Made by a program: the position numbers and the translations under genes. From Candidatus Corynebacterium faecigallinarum (GTDB taxonomy: Bacteria; Actinomycetota; Actinomycetes; Mycobacteriales; Mycobacteriaceae), in contig DWVP01000001.1 in the NCBI GenBank assembly GCA_019120175.1, positions 186,001 to 250,000 on the forward strand: DNA of 64,000 nt. Direction: 5' to 3'. The notes under the pieces were generated by a model, which was given only the letters and a program-made list of their open reading frames with translations, had not been told where the DNA came from and searched no databases. Below are positions 45,801 through 53,253 of the stretch, in pieces. Positions within the stretch are counted from its first letter, which is position 1; each line of letters begins with the position of its first letter.

Positions 45801-46061
45801 ATGCAGTCTTCCGCTACCCCCACCGTCACCCTCATGGTGCGCAGCACCTGCGGATCCTGCGCCCGGGTGCGGGAACAGATCGCCCCTATCTGCCAGGAAC
45901 ATCACGCTGACCTGCAGATCGTCGACGTGGATTCGGAGCGCAGTCTCGCCGTTGAATTCGGTGACCGGGTGCCGGTCGTCCTCGTCGACGACGAGGAGAT
46001 CGCCTGCTGGGAGGTCGACGACGAGGAGCTTGTCGAGGCGATCACTGCGGCGACCCCATAG
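45801..46061 (+). CDS. Glutaredoxin/thioredoxin-fold protein (DUF836-like)
   Basis: The 86-aa protein has a CxxC redox motif, C17-G-S-C20, in VTLMVRSTCGSCARV, then the thioredoxin cis-proline strand DRVPVVLVDDEEIACWEVDD. It is a probable small thiol oxidoreductase preceding hemA, as Rv0508 does. TACACT (45788-45793) ends exactly 7 nt before the ATG, a clear leaderless start. Confidence 0.88.
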   Translation: MQSSATPTVTLMVRSTCGSCARVREQIAPICQEHHADLQIVDVDSERSLAVEFGDRVPVVLVDDEEIACWEVDDEELVEAITAATP

Positions 46062-46202
46062 CAACCCGGGTAGAGCGCTTTTGATATTGGGGGGTCTCAA
46101 GGGATACCGTAGATACTCGGAAACCCGTGATGCCTGACGCTCGCGGGATGTGACGAACACGAGATCGACGACTCGATCGGCAACTCAGGAGGCAGTGAGT
46201 CC

Positions 46203-47672
46203 ATGGCAGGACTGGGGATCACCGGACCGGCGGCAGTGCTGCTGGTTGGCCTCTCATTCCGCTCCGCCCCGGTGCCGGTGTTGGAGAAGGCATCCGTTTC
46301 ACCGGCGGATCTCAACGTACTCGAACGTGACCTCCTTGACGGGGAGTGTGTCACCGAAGCACTCATCCTCTCGACCTGCAACCGCATGGAGTTCTACGCG
46401 GCGACCACCGCGTTCCACCCCGCGTTGGACCACGTGGTCGAGACCATCGCCGCGCACGCCGGCATGCCCGCCAGCGACCTGGAGCCCTACCTCTACGTCC
46501 GTTACGCCGACGCCGCCGCCGAGCACATGCTCACCGTGGCCGCCGGTCTGGACTCCATGGTCGTTGGCGAACAGCAGGTGATCGGCCAGCTGCGCAACGC
46601 CTACACCTCGGCCTCGGACAATGGCACGGTCGGCGCGACCCTGCACGACCTGACCCAGCGTGCCCTGCGCGCCGGCAAGCGGGTCCACACCGAGACCGAT
46701 GTGGACGAGGCTGGCTCCTCGATGGTCAGCTTCGCCCTGGACCACGCTCTGGCCGAGCTCGGAGCGTCCGACATGCGGGGACGTTCCGCCGTCGTCGTCG
46801 GCGCCGGTGCGATGGCTTCGCTCGCGTCGACCTACCTCGGCAAGTCCGGCGTCGACCACGTCACCGTGGTCAACCGGACGCTCTCGCGCGCCGAGAACCT
46901 CGCCGCCCACGCCCGGGAGGCAGGTGTGTCCGCCGGTGCCACGTCACTGGAGGGCCTGCGCGGTGCCCTGACGGGCGTTGACGTGGTGGTCTCCGCCACC
47001 GGTGCCGTCGGCACCGTGCTCGGCCCCGAGGACGTCGCCGGGACCCAGGCAGAAAACCCGCGCCCGATGGTGCTGGTCGACCTGTCCATGCCGCGCGACA
47101 TCGACGATGCCGTCGCAGCGGTCTCCGAGGACGTCCACCTGCTGAACATCGAGGAGCTCACCACACTGGCCGGTGCCGGTGCCCGGAATGAATCCGAGGC
47201 GCGCGAGATCATCGCCGCCGAGCTCGCCGAGTACCTGGAGCAGGTCCGGATCCAGTCGGTCGTGCCCACGGTCAAGGCGCTGCGTCAGCGCGCCGCCGAT
47301 GTCGTCGACGATGAACTCGCCCAGCTGCTGCGACGCACCCCCGGCATCGCCGACGGGGACCGCGCCGAGGTCGCCCGCACCGTACGTCGGGTGGTCGACA
47401 AGCTGCTGCACACCCCCACGGTGCAGGTGAAGAAGCTCACCACGCAGGACGGTGCAGTCAACTACGCCGAAGCACTGGCCACCCTGTTCAACCTCCCTTC
47501 CAGCACGTCGGCGATGGTCTCCGAGTCCATCGAACCCGGCGACGCCGGCAAGGCCCGTCTCGGCGGGATGAAAGCTCAGCCCGGTAACCCCGGTAGCGAG
47601 ACCAGTGATCTGACCGCCGCCGACGTGACCGCGGTCCGAAAGTCCACCACCCACGACGGGGAGGCCTCGTGA
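46203..47672 (+). CDS. hemA: Glutamyl-tRNA reductase
   Basis: First committed step of C5 heme synthesis, reducing glutamyl-tRNA(Glu) to glutamate-1-semialdehyde, which hemL (56080) then converts to 5-aminolevulinate. It is 489 aa. The catalytic nucleophile is Cys59 in LILSTCNRMEFYA. VGEQQVIGQLRNAY, the NADPH domain AVVVGAGAMASLASTYLG and the dimerisation helix follow. The C-terminal ~40 residues are a variable polar tail. The stop overlaps hemC (GTGA), so the two are coupled. Confidence 0.97.
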   Translation: MAGLGITGPAAVLLVGLSFRSAPVPVLEKASVSPADLNVLERDLLDGECVTEALILSTCNRMEFYAATTAFHPALDHVVETIAAHAGMPASDLEPYLYVRYADAAAEHMLTVAAGLDSMVVGEQQVIGQLRNAYTSASDNGTVGATLHDLTQRALRAGKRVHTETDVDEAGSSMVSFALDHALAELGASDMRGRSAVVVGAGAMASLASTYLGKSGVDHVTVVNRTLSRAENLAAHAREAGVSAGATSLEGLRGALTGVDVVVSATGAVGTVLGPEDVAGTQAENPRPMVLVDLSMPRDIDDAVAAVSEDVHLLNIEELTTLAGAGARNESEAREIIAAELAEYLEQVRIQSVVPTVKALRQRAADVVDDELAQLLRRTPGIADGDRAEVARTVRRVVDKLLHTPTVQVKKLTTQDGAVNYAEALATLFNLPSSTSAMVSESIEPGDAGKARLGGMKAQPGNPGSETSDLTAADVTAVRKSTTHDGEAS

Positions 47673-48658
47673 CCCGTACCCTCCTGGTCGGAACCAGGGC
47701 AAGCACGCTTGCGCGCACCCAGGCCGGCACTGTCCGTGACGACCTCTGTGCCCAGACCGCCACCGAGAACATCGACGGTGCCGAGCTGCACTTCGTCCAC
47801 ACCCCCGGCGATGCCTCGCAGAAGGCGCAGACCCCGGTGAATCGCATCGGTGTCGGCGTATTCACCGAGACCCTGCGCAATGCACTGGCCGACGGTGAGT
47901 GCGATGTCGCCGTGCATTCCTTCAAGGACCTGCCGACCGCGCCGGACGAGCGATTCGTCCAGGTGGTCCCGCGGCGCGTCGACCCGCGCGACATCCTGGT
48001 CAGCCTCGACGATGCCTCGCTGCGTGAGCTGCCGAGGGGTGCGAAGGTCGGCACCGGGGCGCCCCGGCGGGTGTCCCAGCTGCGCGCGCTGCGTCCTGAC
48101 CTGGAGATCCTGCCGATCCGCGGCAATATCGACACCCGCATGGGACGCGTCCGCGGTGGTGAGGAGGACCTCGCCGCCGTCGTGCTCGCCCACGCCGGTC
48201 TGGAACGCGTCGGTCAGATCGACCGCGCCTCCGAGATCATCGCCGTGGCCGACATGATGCCCGCCCCGGCCCAGGGGGCGCTCTGCGTGGAGGTCCGCGC
48301 CGACGACGCCGATGCCCTCGCCGCCGTCCTCACTCTCGACGACCCGGCCTCACATGCCCGTGCCGTGGCTGAGCGGGCCGTACTTGCTGAACTCCAGGCA
48401 GGCTGCACCGCACCGGTGGGCGCCTACTCCGAGTTCACGGCTGGACAGCTGACCCTGCAGGGCGGCGTCTTCGGGATGGACGGGGAGCATCAACTGGTGC
48501 GTGAGGCCTCCATCAACCTCGGTGCCCTCGATCCACATGCCGACGGGGAGTGGCCGACCATACGCGCCAGAGCCGAGAAACTCGGCCGTGACGTAGGACG
48601 CCAACTCGTCGACGGCGGCGCCGCGGGGATCATCACCGACATCGTCGGCACCCGTTGA
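47669..48658 (+). CDS. hemC: Porphobilinogen deaminase (hydroxymethylbilane synthase)
   Basis: Polymerises four porphobilinogens into hydroxymethylbilane. It is 329 aa. VGTRASTLARTQAG, DVAVHSFKDLPTA, VGTGAPRRVSQLRALRPDLE and RGNIDTRMGRV are the catalytic loops. Cys246 in ELQAGCTAPVGAYS is the attachment site of the dipyrromethane cofactor. The GTG start overlaps the hemA stop by 4 nt. Confidence 0.97.
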   Translation: MTRTLLVGTRASTLARTQAGTVRDDLCAQTATENIDGAELHFVHTPGDASQKAQTPVNRIGVGVFTETLRNALADGECDVAVHSFKDLPTAPDERFVQVVPRRVDPRDILVSLDDASLRELPRGAKVGTGAPRRVSQLRALRPDLEILPIRGNIDTRMGRVRGGEEDLAAVVLAHAGLERVGQIDRASEIIAVADMMPAPAQGALCVEVRADDADALAAVLTLDDPASHARAVAERAVLAELQAGCTAPVGAYSEFTAGQLTLQGGVFGMDGEHQLVREASINLGALDPHADGEWPTIRARAEKLGRDVGRQLVDGGAAGIITDIVGTR

Positions 48659-48699
48659 CTGTGTTGTCTGTGTTGACTGTGTCTCCTGTGTCGGTCGTG
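48655..48699 (+). repeat. 9-nt tandem repeat tract overlapping the hemC stop
   Basis: Units TTGACTGTG, TTGTCTGTG, TTGACTGTG, TCTCCTGTG and TCGGTCGTG follow head to tail from the hemC stop codon into the hemC-hemD spacer. The unit length matches the coding GACACTGYG tracts elsewhere. Confidence 0.6.
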
Positions 48700-48804
48700 T
48701 CACCTGGTTCACCAGGGTTGACCCGCTCCGCCTCCTCCCACCGCCCCCGGTGACCACGGCGACAATCCGCCGTTTACTGCCTGAACTACCCTAGAAAGCA
48801 CTCC

Positions 48805-50661
48805 ATGACCACTGCCGGAATTCCCCAGACCGGTTCTTCCACCGGTTCGCTGACCGGCCGGGGACGCGTCCTGTTCGTTGGCGCTGGACCTGGAAGCGCA
48901 GAACTGCTGACCGTCCGTGCCCGCGAGATCCTGGCCAACACCGCCGCTGCGTGGGTCGACCCGGCCGTGACCACTCAGGTGCGCGCCATCATCGCCGAAG
49001 CACTGCCGGTGCCCGAGGACAAGCGTGCCGCCGCCGAGCAGGAGTGGGAGGCTGACCTTGCGGCCGCGAAGGCCGCTGGTGCCCGCCGTCGACCGCGGCG
49101 TCCGGAACCGGTCACCGCCGCCGACATCGTGCTCGCCGCACCGTACACCGCCGAGGCAGCGTCCGACATCGCCGCCGCCGAGGCCCGCGCCGCCGCCGAC
49201 GCGGAGGCCTACGCGGCCGGGGAAGCCCCCGCCGACATCGGCTGTGCCGTGCCCGCCGACCAGCTCGCCCACGACATGGTCGAGAAGGTCCGCCACGGCC
49301 ACAATGTGGTGCGACTGGTGGCAGGTAACCCGGTGTCGAACCCGGCCGTGCTCATGGAGCTGCAGGAAGTCGCCGCCCTGGGCGTGGAGTTCGAGGTCGT
49401 CCCGGGCATGACCGGGGCCTCGGCCCTGCCCGCCTACACCGGTATCGCCACCGGTGAGGGCTACACCGCCGTCGACCTGACCGCCGACGCCGCCACCGGC
49501 GAGACCACCGAGGTCGACTGGGACGGCATCGCCGCCGCCCCGAAGCCGCTGATCCTCACCGCCGCGCCGAGCGACCTGGTGGTGATCACCGGTGAGCTCA
49601 AGCGCCGCAACGTCGCCGGGACCACCCCGGTCACCGTCACCACGCACGCCACGACCCGCCGCCAGCGCTCCTACGACGTCACCCTCGACACGCTGAAGTC
49701 CGTGGTCGCCGCCTCCGGGCCGTTGGCCAAGGAGGGCGAGATCCCCGAGCAGCTCGTGGTCACCATAGGCACGCAGGCCAGCAGCCGCAGCAAGTACTCC
49801 TGGTGGGAGAACCGTGCGCTGTACGGCTGGAATGTGCTGGTGCCGCGGGCAAAGGCGCAGGCCGGCCCGATGAGTGGTCGGCTGGCCACCCACGGTGCGA
49901 TCCCGATCGAGGTCCCGACGATCTCGGTCGAGCCGCCGCGTAGTCCCGCGCAGATGGAACGCGCCGTCAAGGGCCTGGTCGACGGGCGCTACCACTGGAT
50001 CGTGTTCACCTCGGTCAACGCGGTGAAGGCGACGTGGGAGAAGCTCGCCGAGTTCGGTCTGGACGCCCGCGCCCTGGCAGGTGTGCGTGTTGCCGCGGTC
50101 GGTGAGAAGACCGCGCAGGCCGTCCGCGACCTGGGTATCACCCCGGAGCTGCTGCCGGCGGCGAATGCCCGCAACGCCTCTGGCCTGGTGGACGTCTTCC
50201 CGCCGTACGACGCTGACCTGGACCCGGTGGACCGGGTGCTGCTGCCGCGCGCCGACATCGCCACCGAAACCCTGGTCGAGGGACTCATCGACCTCGGTTG
50301 GTCGGTGGAGGACGTGGTGGCCTACCGCACGGTGCGTGCCGCCCCGCCCAGCCAGGAGATCCGCGACATGATCAAGTCCGGTGGCTTCGACGCGGTGTGC
50401 TTCACCTCCTCGTCGACGGTGAAGAACCTGGTCGGCATCGCCGGTAAGCCGCACACCCGCACGATCATCGCCTGTATCGGGCCGATGGCCGCCCAGACCG
50501 CCCGGGAGCACGGCCTGCGGGTCGACGTGATGCCCGAGGTTGCCGGCGTCCCGGAGCTGGTGGACGCCCTGGCGAACCACGTCGCCGAGCTGCGCGCAGC
50601 CGGTCAGTTGCCGCCGCCGCGCAAGCGTCGCCGCCGGCGCCGGGTCAACCCCGAGCAGTAG
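48805..50661 (+). CDS. hemD: Uroporphyrinogen III synthase fused to a degenerate SUMT-like domain
   Basis: Residues ~1-310 resemble a SUMT/CysG-type methyltransferase and ~350-600 are HemD, which cyclises hydroxymethylbilane to uroporphyrinogen III. The N-terminus keeps VLFVGAGPGSAELLTVRARE and FEVVPGMTGASALPAYTGI. An Ala/Glu-rich insert of ~60 residues interrupts it, and the SUMT loop normally reading GGDPFVFGRGGEE is VAGNPVSNPAVLMELQEVA here, so methyltransfer is doubtful. The HemD half shows VLVPRAKAQAGPMSG, WIVFTSVNAVKATWE, DAVCFTSSSTVKNL and IACIGPMAAQTAREHGL. The product is 618 aa and ends in an Arg/Lys-rich tail (KRRRRRRVNPEQ). Confidence 0.9.
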   Translation: MTTAGIPQTGSSTGSLTGRGRVLFVGAGPGSAELLTVRAREILANTAAAWVDPAVTTQVRAIIAEALPVPEDKRAAAEQEWEADLAAAKAAGARRRPRRPEPVTAADIVLAAPYTAEAASDIAAAEARAAADAEAYAAGEAPADIGCAVPADQLAHDMVEKVRHGHNVVRLVAGNPVSNPAVLMELQEVAALGVEFEVVPGMTGASALPAYTGIATGEGYTAVDLTADAATGETTEVDWDGIAAAPKPLILTAAPSDLVVITGELKRRNVAGTTPVTVTTHATTRRQRSYDVTLDTLKSVVAASGPLAKEGEIPEQLVVTIGTQASSRSKYSWWENRALYGWNVLVPRAKAQAGPMSGRLATHGAIPIEVPTISVEPPRSPAQMERAVKGLVDGRYHWIVFTSVNAVKATWEKLAEFGLDARALAGVRVAAVGEKTAQAVRDLGITPELLPAANARNASGLVDVFPPYDADLDPVDRVLLPRADIATETLVEGLIDLGWSVEDVVAYRTVRAAPPSQEIRDMIKSGGFDAVCFTSSSTVKNLVGIAGKPHTRTIIACIGPMAAQTAREHGLRVDVMPEVAGVPELVDALANHVAELRAAGQLPPPRKRRRRRRVNPEQ

Positions 50662-50869
50662 GCGCCCGGCCTCGTCCTCCCACGATCTGCCGCGATTTAT
50701 CACACCTCACGCGATTTCCACATCGTGAGACCTGCAGGTCAGGGAGTTTCTACCTCCTCCGAGAAAACGGCGGAGGTGTGATGGATTACGACCTTCGTGC
50801 TCCGGGGTCGGGCTGACCGGCCTGGCGGGGCAGTACGACAGGACGCGGCAGCGGCGTACCATCGGGGCC

Positions 50870-51910
50870 ATGAACGCCGCCGACAACGCCGCCAGCACCA
50901 GCATCAGCACTGACACCACCGCCCCGTACCGCCGTCCCCGCCGGCTGCGCACCACCCAGACCATGCGCAACTTCGTGGCGGAGACCCACCTGGACCCCGC
51001 CCAGTTCGTCCTGCCGATGTTCATCCGTGAGGGCATCGACGCCCCCAACGACATCTCCTCGATGCCGGGAGTGCAGCAGCACACCGAAACCTCCCTGCTC
51101 AAGGCAGCTGAAGAGGCGCTGAACGCCGGGGTCGGTTCCGTCGACCTGTTCGGTGTGCCCACCGACGAGACCAAGGACGCCACCGGGTCGCAGGCCTCGG
51201 CGTCCGACGGCATCCTCAACAAGGGTGTCGCCGCACTGCGTCGGGAGTTCGGCGACGACCTCATCGTCATGGCCGACACCTGCCTCGACGAGTTCACCGA
51301 CCACGGCCACTGCGGTGTGCTCACCGAGGACCGCTACGGTCAGACGATCGTCGACAACGATGCCACCCTGCCGCTCTACGCGGCGATGGCGGTCGCCCAG
51401 GCAGAGGCCGGGGCGCACGTGGTCAGCCCCTCGGGGATGATGGACGGTCAGATCCGGGTGATCCGCGAGGCCCTCGACGCCGCCGGCTTCCAGGACGTCG
51501 CCATCCTGGCCTACTCCGCGAAGTACGCCGGTGCGTTCTACGGACCCTTCCGTGAGGCCGTCGGCTCCACGCTCAAGGGCGACCGCAAGACCTATCAGCA
51601 GGATCCGCGCAACGCCCGCGAGTCCCTGCTCGAGGTGGAGCTCGACATCGAGGAGGGCGCGGACATGGTCATGGTGAAGCCGGCGATGCCGTACCTGGAC
51701 GTCCTGCGCCAGGTGGCCGACTTCTCCTCGGTGCCTGTCGCCGCCTACCAGGTGTCGGGGGAGTACTCGATGATCTCCGCCGCCGCCGAGAAGGGCTGGA
51801 TCGACCGGGAGCCGGCGATCCTGGACTCGCTGACCGGTATTCGACGGGCCGGGGCGGACGTCATCCTGACCTACTGGGCCACCGAGGCTGCCCGCCTGCT
51901 GCGTGGGTGA
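50870..51910 (+). CDS. hemB: Delta-aminolevulinic acid dehydratase (porphobilinogen synthase)
   Basis: Condenses two 5-aminolevulinates to porphobilinogen. It is 346 aa. The metal site region [17 protein letters not shown] has two cysteines. The Schiff-base lysines are in [15 protein letters not shown] and [24 protein letters not shown] and the C-terminal [17 protein letters not shown] are conserved. TACCAT (50857-50862) ends exactly 7 nt before the ATG, suggesting a separate leaderless promoter although hemD lies upstream. Confidence 0.97.
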   Translation: MNAADNAASTSISTDTTAPYRRPRRLRTTQTMRNFVAETHLDPAQFVLPMFIREGIDAPNDISSMPGVQQHTETSLLKAAEEALNAGVGSVDLFGVPTDETKDATGSQASASDGILNKGVAALRREFGDDLIVMADTCLDEFTDHGHCGVLTEDRYGQTIVDNDATLPLYAAMAVAQAEAGAHVVSPSGMMDGQIRVIREALDAAGFQDVAILAYSAKYAGAFYGPFREAVGSTLKGDRKTYQQDPRNARESLLEVELDIEEGADMVMVKPAMPYLDVLRQVADFSSVPVAAYQVSGEYSMISAAAEKGWIDREPAILDSLTGIRRAGADVILTYWATEAARLLRG

Positions 51911-51961
51911 GTGCCACGCGGCTAAGCTTGGTCGGGACATGACGCAGAAAAGACAGCACAC

Positions 51962-52747
51962 ATGACGCAGCAGACCCCGCAGGACCAGCAGACTCCGCAG
52001 GACCCCCAGGGCTCGCAGGGCCGTCGCGCCGGTGGACGCCGCCGCGCCGACCGGCGCGGCAACCGCCGGGAGGTAGGACGCCGCGAGAACCGGCCGTCCG
52101 ACGGTTTCCCGACACCGCCGAAGGTGGGACGTCCTGACGGCCTGGCACGGTCGGCGAAGGACGCCCCCGAGAACGTCCGCGACGGAGTCCGCGCCTGGTA
52201 CATCGTCGCCGCGGTCCAGACCCTGACCGCTGTGCTGCAGATGGTGATGTCCCTGCAGGACTCCCGCTCGGTCATGGCCCAGGTCCGCACCCAGATGGAC
52301 ACTCTCTCGTTGCCCGACGGGGTCACCGAACAGACGCTGGTTAACGGCACGATCATCACTAGCCTGCTGGTCAACCTCATCGCGGTGGCGGTGTGTACCT
52401 ACCTCACCTCGCGGGTGGCCCGCGGCGGGATCCGCTCGCGTACCTTCCTCACCGTCGGTTCGATCTACCTGGCCCTGATGGCGCTGCTGCAGGTCTTCAC
52501 CTCGCCGCCGGACACCGGCAGTACCCCGATGGTGCTGCTGATCGGTGCCGGCACCATTGTCTCCGGTGTCATCGCCGTGGTGGGTCTGTGGCTGGTGACC
52601 CGGCCGGACAACGCCGACTGGTTCGGTCTGCCGGACAAGGCCGAGATCGAGGCATACGCGGAGAAGGTGGCCAAGCGCAATGAGGAGCTCGACAAGGAGC
52701 GCGCGGAGAAGAAGGCCGAGAAGGAACGCCGGAAGAAGGATCGCTGA
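51962..52747 (+). CDS. Heme-cluster membrane protein 1 (four helices)
   Basis: I do not recognise a named family. The 261-aa product has a ~75-residue Gln/Pro then Arg-rich cytoplasmic N-terminus (MTQQTPQDQQTPQDPQGSQG), four transmembrane helices (around WYIVAAVQTLTAVLQMVM, IITSLLVNLIAVAVCTYL, FLTVGSIYLALMALLQVF, LLIGAGTIVSGVIAVVGLWL) and a charged Lys/Glu tail that should form a helix. It starts 51 nt after hemB and ends 2 nt before the next gene. Confidence 0.78.
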   Translation: MTQQTPQDQQTPQDPQGSQGRRAGGRRRADRRGNRREVGRRENRPSDGFPTPPKVGRPDGLARSAKDAPENVRDGVRAWYIVAAVQTLTAVLQMVMSLQDSRSVMAQVRTQMDTLSLPDGVTEQTLVNGTIITSLLVNLIAVAVCTYLTSRVARGGIRSRTFLTVGSIYLALMALLQVFTSPPDTGSTPMVLLIGAGTIVSGVIAVVGLWLVTRPDNADWFGLPDKAEIEAYAEKVAKRNEELDKERAEKKAEKERRKKDR

Positions 52748-52749
52748 CC

Positions 52750-53250
52750 ATGCCCACCATGTTCCCGGTCTCCCACAACTCGGACCCGAATGACCCGAAC
52801 CGTCGAATCGACTACTGGCAGCCGGGCGACGGGATCCCCGGCACGGCGAAGACGGCATTCGTCCTGCTGCTGATCTCCTCGATCGGGCTGCTCTACAGCG
52901 GCGTGATGATGTGGGTCATCGAGCGTCCGGTCGTCGATGACGCCGAACAGATGGCGCACATCAACACCGTCTCCACCAACATGAAGTGGGTCGGTACCGT
53001 GCAGATCGCCGGTGCGCTGCTGATCGCCCTGCTGCTCCCGGCGTTGTTGAAGGGGGACGGGAAACGCCGCCGCTGGTTGATGGTGGTCATCTCGATCACC
53101 ATGGTGTTCACCGTGCTGGCGTGGGTGATGGGCATCGGTGGCCTGGAACATGCGCTGATCGCCCTGGTGATGGCCTTGGCCGCGTTGGCGATGTACCGGC
53201 CGACGGTGCGTACCTTCTTCGGCGGCAGTCCGGGTGAGCTGGAACGCTGA
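52750..53250 (+). CDS. Heme-cluster membrane protein 2
   Basis: The 166-aa protein of unknown function has a polar N-terminus (SHNSDPNDPNRRIDYWQPGD) and four hydrophobic helices: TAFVLLLISSIGLLYSGVMM, VGTVQIAGALLIALLLPALL, WLMVVISITMVFTVLAWVMG and ALIALVMALAALAMYRP. It is separated by only 2 nt from the gene before and 3 nt from the pseudo-ATPase after, so all three are probably co-translated. Confidence 0.78.
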   Translation: MPTMFPVSHNSDPNDPNRRIDYWQPGDGIPGTAKTAFVLLLISSIGLLYSGVMMWVIERPVVDDAEQMAHINTVSTNMKWVGTVQIAGALLIALLLPALLKGDGKRRRWLMVVISITMVFTVLAWVMGIGGLEHALIALVMALAALAMYRPTVRTFFGGSPGELER

Positions 53251-53253
53251 AAC

